Below are positions 26,665 to 34,877 of a DNA stretch of 64,000 nucleotides, piece after piece. Position 1 is the stretch's first letter; each line of letters opens with the position of its first letter. Source of the DNA: Arcobacteraceae bacterium (GTDB lineage Bacteria; Campylobacterota; Campylobacteria; Campylobacterales; Arcobacteraceae); the NCBI GenBank assembly GCA_023229945.1, contig JALNYH010000004.1, forward strand, positions 62,001-126,000. The letters run 5' to 3'. Position numbers and translations under genes: made by a program. The notes below the pieces were generated by a model. That model had not been told where the DNA came from, searched no databases, and saw only the letters and a list, made by a program, of their open reading frames with translations.

Positions 26665-28268
26665 ATATGGACAACAACAAACCAACGACTCAGAAGAGAA
26701 TACTTTTTGCTACATTATTAGCATTTGCTTTTTTTATAGCATACGACTTTTTATATATTCAACCTATGCAACAGCAAAAAATTGAAGCAGAAAAAAAAGC
26801 TCAAGGAACAGAACAAACTACAGCCACTTCTGTAAATGTACAAAACGATGCTCCACAAACTCAGACACAAAGTGCAACATTTAATACAGCACCAACTTCA
26901 AATGAACCTATAATTGCTACTATCAAAACAGATAAAAATGTAATTGAAATAGATAGTTTAGGTAGATTTTCTCAAGTTACATTATCTCAAACTCAATATG
27001 TTTCAGAATCTGGAAAGCAACTAAAACTATTTAATCCAAGTAATCTAAAACCACTTGAGGTTAGATTTTCTGATAGAAATATCAATACAGAAGCTTTTAA
27101 TACTCCAGTTGTAGCTGATATTAGTGAAATTGATGCTTCAAAACAATCTCAAACTATTACTTTAACACAAGAACTAACTGATACTACACTTACAAAAGTG
27201 ATTACATTTAACCCAAATGGAACATATGAAATAAATGTAAGTACAACAAATAGTAAAGACTTTTTTATCACACCAGGATTTAGACCTGATATATTAGCTG
27301 ATGTATATGCGGACCATGGTGTATTGCTTAAGAACAATGATAATACTTTGACAATAGTTGAAGATGCTGATTTATCAAGTATTTCAAACTTTGTTGGTAT
27401 CAAAATAGCTTCAGCATTTGATAGATATTATGCTACAGTTTTATATAATTTTGAAAAGAGTATGGCACTATCACTTATGCCTGATAATGCTGGAAATCCA
27501 CAAATTTTCATAAATGCTGGTGATGATATAAAACTTTATGGATATATGGGGCCAAAAGAATATGATACACTAAAAGCTCTTCATCCAGAACTAACTGATG
27601 TTATAGAATATGGATGGTTTACATTTATAGCAAAACCTATGTTTACAATGTTGAATTATATTTATAGTGTGGTAGGACATTGGGGATGGACTATTGTAAT
27701 TGCTACAATTTTGATTAAACTTGTACTATATCCTCTTGCTCATAAGGGTATGGTTTCTATGATGAAGCTAAAAGATTTAGCTCCTAAAATCAAAGAAGTT
27801 CAAGAAAAATATAAAGGTGATAGCCAAAAAGCTTCAATGCATATGATGGAACTTTATAAAAAACATGGGGCAAACCCAATGGGTGGGTGTCTACCTATTA
27901 TACTCCAAATCCCAGTATTTTTTGCAATATATAGAGTTTTGGCAAATGCTATTGAACTTAAAGGTGCTGACTTTTTATGGGTACACGATTTAGCTGAAAT
28001 GGATCCATATTTTATATTACCTATTTTGATGGGTGCAACAATGTATTTACAACAAAAAATCACTCCAAATGCTATCCAAGATGAAATGCAAAGAAAGATA
28101 TTCCAATATCTTCCTGTTATGTTTACATTCTTCTTCTTGTGGTTCCCAGCGGGTCTTACACTTTACTGGTTTGTGAATAATGTATTTACTGTAACTCATC
28201 AATATTATCTAAATAGAACATATGATAAAGCAAAAGAGCTAAGAAAGGCAGCTCATGAAAAAGTTTGA
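26661..28268 (+). CDS. yidC: Membrane protein insertase
   Basis: Inserts and folds inner-membrane proteins. The first span (about 13-31) is followed by a Gln/Thr-rich linker and the large periplasmic beta domain (about 85-310). The conserved insertase core of five spans (about 325-520) has KLKDLAPKIKEVQEKYKGD and NPMGGCLPIILQIPVFFAIYRVL. Length 535 matches Gram-negative YidC. It is followed, with a 14-nt overlap, by jag. Confidence 0.96.
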   Translation: MNMDNNKPTTQKRILFATLLAFAFFIAYDFLYIQPMQQQKIEAEKKAQGTEQTTATSVNVQNDAPQTQTQSATFNTAPTSNEPIIATIKTDKNVIEIDSLGRFSQVTLSQTQYVSESGKQLKLFNPSNLKPLEVRFSDRNINTEAFNTPVVADISEIDASKQSQTITLTQELTDTTLTKVITFNPNGTYEINVSTTNSKDFFITPGFRPDILADVYADHGVLLKNNDNTLTIVEDADLSSISNFVGIKIASAFDRYYATVLYNFEKSMALSLMPDNAGNPQIFINAGDDIKLYGYMGPKEYDTLKALHPELTDVIEYGWFTFIAKPMFTMLNYIYSVVGHWGWTIVIATILIKLVLYPLAHKGMVSMMKLKDLAPKIKEVQEKYKGDSQKASMHMMELYKKHGANPMGGCLPIILQIPVFFAIYRVLANAIELKGADFLWVHDLAEMDPYFILPILMGATMYLQQKITPNAIQDEMQRKIFQYLPVMFTFFFLWFPAGLTLYWFVNNVFTVTHQYYLNRTYDKAKELRKAAHEKV

Positions 28269-29130
28269 AGCACGAACTTTAGAAGAAGCTTATGAACAAG
28301 CATCTGCTAGTTTAGAAACATCTATTACCAATCTTGAAATAGAAATAGTCCAACATCCATCAAAAGGATTTTTGGGCTTTGGTAGTAAAAATGCTATTAT
28401 TGTGGCATTATTAAAAGACCAAAACTCAAATAACTACGCAAGAAAAGAATCTAAAATCAAGAAAAAAGAGTTTAGAATAGAAGAAGTTTCTCATAAAATT
28501 TCTCAAAACTCAAATACACCTACACAACATACTGAAGCAAAAGAAACTCCTATTGTACATGACTTTACAAATGACCCAAAAATAGAACCAACTGAAGATA
28601 TATTTGGCAAATTTTATTCAAAACAAGAAGAATATGCAACTATTGATAAAATCAAAATCAAACATAATGTTGATAATGTTATAGAAGAGATAAATGAGAA
28701 TGTAAATAAATTATTTGCAACTACTTGTTTTAATATTGATAATATTAATGTATCAAAATATGATGATGAGACAGTATATATCGAGTTTAATGGTGAGGAT
28801 TCTGCACTACTTATTGGTAAAGAAGGTTATAGATATAAAGCTCTTTCATATATACTTTTTAACTGGATACAAGAAAAATATGGTCTTATGCTTAGACTTG
28901 AAGTTGCTGAGTTTTTGCAAAATCAAGAAGTTGCAATTCATAACTATCTCGAGCCTTTAATAGAAAGTATCAATGAAATTGGATATGGAAAAACTAAATA
29001 TCTTGATGGGATTTTGGTTCATATTGCACTCAAAAGACTAAGAGAAGAATTCCCAGATAAATATGTGGCAGTAAAAACATCACCAAAAGGTGATAAATAT
29101 GTAATAGTAAATGAGCCTAGAAACAAATAG
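28255..29130 (+). CDS. jag: Jag/KhpB-type RNA-binding protein
   Basis: An RNA-binding protein found next to yidC in many bacteria. The Jag N-terminal domain (about 1-52; KGFLGFGSKNAIIV), a charged variable linker, a KH domain (about 172-230; LIGKEGYRYKALSYIL) and an R3H-like segment to about 291. It overlaps both yidC and mnmE, so the three are translated in series. Role in cell-envelope control is known in Gram-positives; here it is inference. Confidence 0.9.
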   Translation: MKKFEARTLEEAYEQASASLETSITNLEIEIVQHPSKGFLGFGSKNAIIVALLKDQNSNNYARKESKIKKKEFRIEEVSHKISQNSNTPTQHTEAKETPIVHDFTNDPKIEPTEDIFGKFYSKQEEYATIDKIKIKHNVDNVIEEINENVNKLFATTCFNIDNINVSKYDDETVYIEFNGEDSALLIGKEGYRYKALSYILFNWIQEKYGLMLRLEVAEFLQNQEVAIHNYLEPLIESINEIGYGKTKYLDGILVHIALKRLREEFPDKYVAVKTSPKGDKYVIVNEPRNK

Positions 29131-30460
29131 CGATACTATAGTAGCTATTGCCACAGCTAATGGCATAGGCTCTATCAGTATCATCAGAATAAGCGGAGAC
29201 GAAGCTATAAAAGCTTTGTCTTGCATCACGAATACTTCAAATATAACTCCAAGAACAGCACACCTAAAAAATATCCATTCACTTGATGGCTCACTAATTG
29301 ATAATGCAATAGTAATATATTTTAAAGCACCCTACTCTTTCACTGGGGAAGATATTGTAGAAATCCAATGTCACGGTGGTATAGGGGTGAGTTCACTTGT
29401 CCTTGATGAACTACTAAAAAGTGGTATTGTACGCCTTGCAAGTGGTGGAGAATATAGTAAAAGAGCATTTTTAAATGGCAAAATTGACCTTTCTCAAGCT
29501 GAGGCTATATCTAAACTAATAGAGTCAAAAAGTGCTAGTGAAGTAAAACTTCTAGCACGCCAGCTAAAAGGTGAGCTAAAAGAGTTTGTAGAAAATATTA
29601 GAGAATCGTTGCTTTATGCACTAGCTTATAGTGAAGTTACAATAGACTATGCGGATGAGGATTTGCCTAGTGATATATTGGAGCAAATTTTATCCAAACT
29701 TGATAATATAAAAGCACAGCTTATTCATACAGTTGAGAGTAGTAAAAGAAGAGAAGGATTGCTTGGTGGGTTTAAGGTAGCGATTGTAGGTAAGCCAAAT
29801 GTGGGTAAAAGCTCACTTTTAAATAAACTTCTAAACTTTGATAGAGCAATAGTAAGTGATATAGCAGGAACTACAAGAGATACTATAGAAGAATCTATTA
29901 AAATAGGTACTCATATCATAAAAATAGTAGATACTGCTGGGATTAGAGAAGCTAGTGATGAGATAGAGCAAATCGGTATTCAAAGATCCAAAGATGCTAT
30001 AAATGAAGCTGATATAATAGTAGCACTTTTTGATAATAGCAAAGATTTGGACACAGAAGATGAAAAAATCCTTGAGATTATAAATAGTACGGACAAAGAT
30101 AAAATTATAGTTTTGAATAAGTCCGATTTAGAAAATAAATTTGATACGGCAAAAATAAATGAACATATATCGTTGAGTACAAAAGTAGATATAAATCCTT
30201 TGATAGATGCCCTTGAAAACTTACTAAATAGTAAAAACTTTGAAGATGAAGTGATGCTAATATCCAAAAGACAAGTTTTGGCAGTAACAAAAACACTAGA
30301 ACATATCAATATGGCATATAGCCCTCTTAAAAGTGGAATGTTGGAGTTTTTTAGCCATCATGTAAGTGAAGCAATAAAAGAAATATCAAGTATCTCAAGA
30401 CCTTATGATAATGATGAGATGCTTGATAAGATGTTTAGTTCGTTTTGTTTGGGGAAATAG
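29111..30460 (+). CDS. mnmE: tRNA modification GTPase
   Basis: With MnmG it makes 5-carboxymethylaminomethyl-uridine at the tRNA wobble base. An N-terminal folate-binding domain (about 1-120; SFTGEDIVEIQCHGG), a helical domain, and an inserted G domain with GKPNVGKSSLLN (about 225-236), DTAGIR and NKSD. The C-terminal FCLGK keeps the catalytic Cys. Length 449 is normal. ATG 29111 overlaps jag by 20 nt. Confidence 0.96.
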   Translation: MSLETNSDTIVAIATANGIGSISIIRISGDEAIKALSCITNTSNITPRTAHLKNIHSLDGSLIDNAIVIYFKAPYSFTGEDIVEIQCHGGIGVSSLVLDELLKSGIVRLASGGEYSKRAFLNGKIDLSQAEAISKLIESKSASEVKLLARQLKGELKEFVENIRESLLYALAYSEVTIDYADEDLPSDILEQILSKLDNIKAQLIHTVESSKRREGLLGGFKVAIVGKPNVGKSSLLNKLLNFDRAIVSDIAGTTRDTIEESIKIGTHIIKIVDTAGIREASDEIEQIGIQRSKDAINEADIIVALFDNSKDLDTEDEKILEIINSTDKDKIIVLNKSDLENKFDTAKINEHISLSTKVDINPLIDALENLLNSKNFEDEVMLISKRQVLAVTKTLEHINMAYSPLKSGMLEFFSHHVSEAIKEISSISRPYDNDEMLDKMFSSFCLGK

Positions 30461-30463
30461 GTT

Positions 30464-30604
30464 TTTTTAATTTTGAATTATTAATTTTGAATTTTGAATT
30501 AAAATACAATTTTTTTGAACATTCAACATTCAACATTCAACATTCAACATTCAACATTCAACATTCAACATTCAACATTCAACATTCAACATTTAGCATT
30601 TAAC
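30464..30604. repeat. Inverted heptamer element after mnmE
   Basis: The left arm is TTTTGAA, TTATTAA, TTTTGAA, TTTTGAA, TTAAAAT (30471-30505). The right arm is ten perfect ATTCAAC units (30521-30590) plus ATTTAGC and ATTTAAC (to 30604). The arms are complementary in type. The right arm supplies the stop codon (TGA, 30588-30586) and last residues of the convergent permease. The apparent ORF here with the repeated peptide HSTFNIQ is a by-product of the 21-base period. Confidence 0.9.
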
Positions 30605-31635
30605 ATTGATTTATATAGCATTGCTAGAAATAGTAATGATGCTATATTTGATACAATACTGGGGCTATCATTTTCATCACTTATGATAGTATTAATCTCT
30701 ACTAAATCAGCAAAAAATATATCTATCATAAATGCAAAAGTAATGGTGCTTAAAATTATAACTCCTAGATAAATCAATAGTCCTCTTTGTCCTAATATTT
30801 TCTTTACAATTCCTATAGTAACCATACTTGTACTAGGTCCTGCACTAAGTAGTACAAATGCACTTCCAGGGCTAAATCCTGCTATTATAAGTGCAATTCC
30901 CAAAGGTATAGAAGATGTGGCACAAATGTATAGTGGGATGGAGATAACAAGCATGAAAATATATGATAAAAATAGATTTTGGGTGAGAAATATATCAAGT
31001 TCTTGAGGTAATATACTCATAAGAAATGATGCGAGTATGAGTCCTAGCAACATCGGTTTTGCTATATCTTTGAAAAGATTATAAAAAGCGTATTCAAGGA
31101 TGGTTTTTAGAAAATTCTTATTTTTTGTATTTGTTGGTTTGCATCCACAATCTTGTGAGTCAAATTTTGAAGATGGTAAGGTGGTGCTAAAAGAGACAAA
31201 TTTAATATTCTTTTTTTCTTTTGATTCAAAAAATAGTGATATAAATCCTGCAATAAGAGCTGTAATGAAAGAGCTTATTACTCTAAAAATAGCAAAAAAC
31301 CATCCAAAAGCACTGTAACTTGCAAGCATAGAATCTACACCAATTACAGGGGTACTTATCAAAAATGAAGTTATTGAGCTTTTATTTGCACCACTTTTTT
31401 TTAGACTCAAAGCAAAGGGAACGACACTACACGAACATAGAGGCAGAGGAATACCCAAAAGGGAAGCTTTGAAGACAGATAGTTTTGAATTTCCACCTAG
31501 TTGAGTTTTGATAAAACTATCTTTTATATATTGTTTCATAACACTTGCTATCAAAAGTCCTAAGATGATATAAAATGATATTACATTTAGCAGTTGCCAA
31601 AAGTTTAGGAAAAATGATTGTATAAAGTCTAGCAT
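30586..31635 (-). CDS. Efflux permease of the SO_0444/ArsP type
   Basis: A membrane protein of 349 residues with about eight to ten spans and a central soluble linker with CGCKP. The motif GIPLPLCSCSVVPFALSLKK (about 61-80), followed by SFLISTPVIGVDS, is typical of the DUF318 group. That group includes ArsP (organoarsenical export in Campylobacter) and the SO_0444 copper/zinc efflux family; the substrate cannot be decided from sequence. The start codon overlaps the TetR stop (TAATG), so the regulator probably controls it. The last six codons (MLNAKC) and the stop derive from the heptamer array. Confidence 0.8.
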   Translation of the reverse strand: MLDFIQSFFLNFWQLLNVISFYIILGLLIASVMKQYIKDSFIKTQLGGNSKLSVFKASLLGIPLPLCSCSVVPFALSLKKSGANKSSITSFLISTPVIGVDSMLASYSAFGWFFAIFRVISSFITALIAGFISLFFESKEKKNIKFVSFSTTLPSSKFDSQDCGCKPTNTKNKNFLKTILEYAFYNLFKDIAKPMLLGLILASFLMSILPQELDIFLTQNLFLSYIFMLVISIPLYICATSSIPLGIALIIAGFSPGSAFVLLSAGPSTSMVTIGIVKKILGQRGLLIYLGVIILSTITFAFMIDIFFADLVEINTIISDENDSPSIVSNIASLLFLAMLYKSMLNAKC

Positions 31636-32249
31636 TAATTATCCGTTTTTTTAAGCAATAAAGGCTCTAAATGGAGTTTGAATATAATTTCTTTTGCTTC
31701 TTTGATGGACTCTTTGGTAAGCTCACCACTAGTTGATGCAAAAATTTGCCAATAAGCTGATATAAACCAGTTGAGTTTTGCTCTCATTTTCATCTCTTCT
31801 TCTGAAATGTTTTTGATGATTTGTTTGGAAATCAAAAATCTAAGAAGCATTTGTATTTGATGGATTCTTTTTTCTTGATTTATCATAAACATTGTTTTCA
31901 ACTCTTTATCCAAAGCCATAAGTAATGCAGAATCTCTCATCAAAAACCTATATTTCCAAAAAAGCTCACCAAAACTGTCAAACATCTTTGATAATTCTTC
32001 AAGTGGTTCAGAAGACTCCATAATAGAACTAAACATATCTAATGACTCAAATTCTGATGACATTTGAGCATAAATCTCACGAATTATCTCTTCTTTGTTT
32101 TTGTAATGATAGTATAAGTTTCCTACAGAAATCCCCAAAGATTTGGCAATATGGTTGGTCGTTATACTTAAAGTTTCAGTTGAATTAAAAAGGTCAATTG
32201 ATACTTTTTTGATTTTTTCTTTTGTTAATGATACTTTCTCTTTTTTCAT
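31635..32249 (-). CDS. TetR-family transcriptional regulator
   Basis: 204 residues. The N-terminal helix-turn-helix, ITTNHIAKSLGISVGNLYYHYKNKEEII (about 29-56), is a clear TetR type; the C-terminal ligand domain is variable. It precedes the permease with a one-base overlap, so it likely represses its own operon. A -10 box on this strand (32261-32256) lies only about 7 nt upstream of the ATG, so the mRNA may be leaderless. A perfect palindrome (32274-32291) occupies the -35 zone. Confidence 0.88.
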   Translation of the reverse strand: MKKEKVSLTKEKIKKVSIDLFNSTETLSITTNHIAKSLGISVGNLYYHYKNKEEIIREIYAQMSSEFESLDMFSSIMESSEPLEELSKMFDSFGELFWKYRFLMRDSALLMALDKELKTMFMINQEKRIHQIQMLLRFLISKQIIKNISEEEMKMRAKLNWFISAYWQIFASTSGELTKESIKEAKEIIFKLHLEPLLLKKTDN

Positions 32250-32255
32250 GGTGAA

Positions 32256-32261
32256 ATTATA
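32256..32261 (-). promoter_or_regulatory. -10 box of the tetR-permease operon
   Basis: TATAAT on the minus strand (GGTATAATTTCACC), 7 nt before the ATG at 32249; transcription would start at or next to the start codon. Confidence 0.55.
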
Positions 32262-32273
32262 CCATAAAATACT

Positions 32274-32291
32274 TTAGAGTAATTACTCTAA
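32274..32291. promoter_or_regulatory. Palindromic operator between tetR and the DinB-like gene
   Basis: TTAGAGTAATTACTCTAA is a perfect 18-base palindrome, the form bound by TetR dimers. It overlaps the tetR -35 zone and lies 30 nt upstream of the TATAAT (32321-32326) of the divergent gene, so both directions may be controlled. Confidence 0.75.
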
Positions 32292-32320
32292 TATTAAGCT
32301 TTTATTTATATTAATCGATA

Positions 32321-32326
32321 TATAAT
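32321..32326 (+). promoter_or_regulatory. -10 box of the DinB-like gene
   Basis: TATAAT, 25 nt before the ATG at 32351. Confidence 0.5.
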
Positions 32327-32350
32327 TAGATTTTAATGCAAAGGATATAT

Positions 32351-32926
32351 ATGGAGTTACAAAAAGCAGGAACTGGGCTTCCTAATATGGAAAGAGTTTT
32401 TATAAAAAGGATACTTGTGCCTATTGTAAGAACTTTTTTCACTTGGGAAATAGCACTTTTTATGGTAAAAAGAGAGGTTTCTATTATCACAAATCTTACC
32501 AAAGATATATCACAAATTGATATGCAAAAACAGATTATAATAGATAGGACATTTGCTATTGAAGATGATAGTAGAAGATTTTCTATTGATATGGTTTTGG
32601 AACATTTAGTCATAGCTGGAGCTTTGGTCAAAGATACTATAAAATCTCTTAGCAGTGAAACAGTACCACCGCAAGAGATAAAAATAGAAGATGTAAAACC
32701 TTTTGAAAATTCAACTGAGGCTTTGGAAAAGTTTTTGGTATTTTACCAAACATATTTTGATATGATTGAGACTTTGCCAAAAAAACAATCAATCGCTACC
32801 AAAAAACACCCTTGGTTTGTGAGTTTTAACAACTTTGATTGGAGTATATTTATGTATATGCACACTTTTATTCATAGAAGACAAATAGAAGAAATTATAA
32901 GTAAATTAAAGGAAATTCATGAGTAA
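32351..32926 (+). CDS. DinB-like four-helix protein
   Basis: About 191 residues, cytoplasmic. Spaced histidines (DMVLEHLVIAG near 82 and MHTFIHRRQIEEI near 173) match the metal-binding histidines of the DinB/YfiT four-helix superfamily, whose members are often thiol-S-transferase-like; the assignment is tentative. ATG 32351 is favoured over 32336 because AAAGGATA lies just before it. The next small gene overlaps its end by 8 nt. It is divergent from the TetR gene across a shared palindrome. Confidence 0.55.
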   Translation: MELQKAGTGLPNMERVFIKRILVPIVRTFFTWEIALFMVKREVSIITNLTKDISQIDMQKQIIIDRTFAIEDDSRRFSIDMVLEHLVIAGALVKDTIKSLSSETVPPQEIKIEDVKPFENSTEALEKFLVFYQTYFDMIETLPKKQSIATKKHPWFVSFNNFDWSIFMYMHTFIHRRQIEEIISKLKEIHE

Positions 32927-33119
32927 TGCAACTGGGACAATTTTGAGAGCTTTTGGGACTATTCTTTGTTTGATTATTTTTTGGTATTTTGTAGTAAGTA
33001 TTATCTACTTTGTGATAACATTAGTTTTAGGATTTGAATTTGATTTGAGAGTAAGTTTAGCTTTATTTGTTGTATTTACTATTTTTAGAATGTTTTATCC
33101 AAAAAATGTATTTATATAA
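32919..33119 (+). CDS. Small two-span membrane protein
   Basis: 66 residues with two predicted spans (about 9-35 and 43-58) and no known motif. ATG 32919 follows AAAGGAAA inside the end of the DinB-like gene, so it is coupled to it. It ends 14 nt from the convergent diguanylate cyclase. Confidence 0.55.
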   Translation: MSNATGTILRAFGTILCLIIFWYFVVSIIYFVITLVLGFEFDLRVSLALFVVFTIFRMFYPKNVFI

Positions 33120-33132
33120 CTTATATTAACGC

Positions 33133-34365
33133 TTATTTGTGATAAACACTAAAGCTATTTTTACCTTTTCCTTTTGCAACATACATAGCGGAGTCTGCTG
33201 TACTCATAAGAGTAATAACATCATGGGAATAAGTAGGGAATGAGCTAATACCAATACTTGCACCTACTTTTACTTGGTGTCCTTCTAATTCAACTGGAGT
33301 AGATATGGCATTAATTATCTTTTGTGCAATTTGCTTTACACATTTATTATCTTCTATATTCTCAATAAGTATAGCAAATTCATCACCTCCGATTCTAAAA
33401 ATAGAATCATCTTTTCTTAAAATTGTAGATAATTTTTTACTTACATTTTTTAATAATAAATCACCAATATGATGTCCTAGTGTATCATTTACTATTTTGA
33501 AATCATCCAAATCTATCATCAATAAATAGCAATTTATTTTATGTTTTTTAGCATTATCAACAGATTGTGAGATTCTTTCTTCAAAAAAGTGACGATTTGG
33601 GATACTTGTAACTCTATCATAATATGCTAAATGTTTAAGATTCAAATCTCTTGAATGAATTTGTGACATCATTTCTGTAAAAGAACGGGAAAGACTTCCA
33701 AATTCATCTGCTGTATTATTTATTGTGATGGAAGTTGAATAATCTTTTTCTCTCATTATTTTCTGAGTCAAATCTGTCAATTCACTCAAAGGCTTCACAA
33801 TCATTTTGCTAATACGAGTTGCTAATAATCTTGCAAAAATAAAACCTATTCCTAAAACTAACATAACAATCAAAATATACCATATTAAACGAGAATAAAA
33901 TATATATAGACTATTGACCATAATAACTGAACCTACGAATTGTTGGCGTAAATAGATAGGTTTTTTAATAGTCATCGTCGAAAATGTAAAACTCTCTTCT
34001 ATTGATGTGGATGCCTTAAATTCTTTGACTATAAATGTTTTTTTAGTTGGGAAATAACTTTGAAGAATAGTATTATCAGGTAATACTAAATGAACTTCAA
34101 GTAAATATGGTGAGTCACGAAAAATAGATAAAGTTTCACTAGCTGCACTTTCATCATGAAAAGCCACAGCAGCTGCTGTACTTTCAGCTACTATAGATGA
34201 CTGGATTCTTATTTCTTCTATAAGATGACTACGCAAAGCAAAATACTCATATGTTAACATAATAATATTAACTGGTATAGATACCAAAATAATTACTATT
34301 AAATTTGATAATATCAATTTTTGTTCTATGGGTTTATTACCAAACCATTTAGAAAATAGATTCAT
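33133..34365 (-). CDS. YfiN-type diguanylate cyclase
   Basis: An inner-membrane c-di-GMP synthase of 410 residues. Span at about 17-38, a periplasmic CHASE8-like sensor (about 40-150), second span (about 155-177), HAMP (about 178-240), then GGDEF (about 250-410) with an intact active site IGGDEF and an upstream RKDD inhibitory site five residues before it. The domain order equals YfiN/TpbB of Pseudomonas, which is held off by periplasmic YfiR. The preceding gene is a YfiR homologue with a 4-nt overlap, which supports this reading. Confidence 0.88.
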   Translation of the reverse strand: MNLFSKWFGNKPIEQKLILSNLIVIILVSIPVNIIMLTYEYFALRSHLIEEIRIQSSIVAESTAAAVAFHDESAASETLSIFRDSPYLLEVHLVLPDNTILQSYFPTKKTFIVKEFKASTSIEESFTFSTMTIKKPIYLRQQFVGSVIMVNSLYIFYSRLIWYILIVMLVLGIGFIFARLLATRISKMIVKPLSELTDLTQKIMREKDYSTSITINNTADEFGSLSRSFTEMMSQIHSRDLNLKHLAYYDRVTSIPNRHFFEERISQSVDNAKKHKINCYLLMIDLDDFKIVNDTLGHHIGDLLLKNVSKKLSTILRKDDSIFRIGGDEFAILIENIEDNKCVKQIAQKIINAISTPVELEGHQVKVGASIGISSFPTYSHDVITLMSTADSAMYVAKGKGKNSFSVYHK

Positions 34366-34877
34366 TGGATAATCTTTTTTGCTAATTTTAGGAGATGTGA
34401 ACTCACAGCTAAATTTGTGTGTTTTAAATATTTCAGGTTAACATTAAAAACCAGTTTCGTATTTTCTGATAAAATTGTAATATGTGAATTTTCTATCTTT
34501 TCATTATCAGTTACAATTAGTACTTGTGATTGGGAAAGAGTTTGAACCAACTGAAGCTCTTGTATATTTTCTTCTTTTCTTATAAATACCATTTGGCATT
34601 TTTGAGCCTCTTCTATGGAGTTTATATTTGAAACCTTTATTTTCTTCTCATGCATTATTTTGTTTTTTAGAGTATCTGAAGCTATCCCAAAATCCTCTTT
34701 GTAGAAACAAAGATTAAATTCATCAGATTGATTTTCGTTTGATGAAGACCACTGTGTAAGTAATGCAAAGTTATATAAATACGCTGCTTTTATAGTATAT
34801 TCTGGAAGTGCTTTGGCTTGTATATTTTGTATTGTAAAGATTGCAACAATAAATGGTATTAATATTAACTTCTTCAA
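34362..34877 (-). CDS. YfiR-family periplasmic repressor of diguanylate cyclase
   Basis: 171 residues with a signal peptide (about 1-22). The body has the YfiR pattern: EYTIKAAYLYNFALLTQW (about 26-43), cysteines at about 57 and 94, VFIRKEE, and SQVLIVTDNE near 117. YfiR binds the periplasmic domain of YfiN and keeps it inactive. It overlaps both the receptor gene upstream and yfiN downstream by 4 nt. Confidence 0.85.
   Translation of the reverse strand: MKKLILIPFIVAIFTIQNIQAKALPEYTIKAAYLYNFALLTQWSSSNENQSDEFNLCFYKEDFGIASDTLKNKIMHEKKIKVSNINSIEEAQKCQMVFIRKEENIQELQLVQTLSQSQVLIVTDNEKIENSHITILSENTKLVFNVNLKYLKHTNLAVSSHLLKLAKKIIQ

Noticed and set aside
7871..30604. Possible CRISPR arrays
   Set aside because: Units are 7-8 bases with no spacers, and no cas genes are present.
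30515..30772. A short reading frame encoding repeated HSTFNIQ
   Set aside because: It is produced by the 7-base repeat read over 21 bases and continues antisense into the permease gene; no ribosome site fits it.
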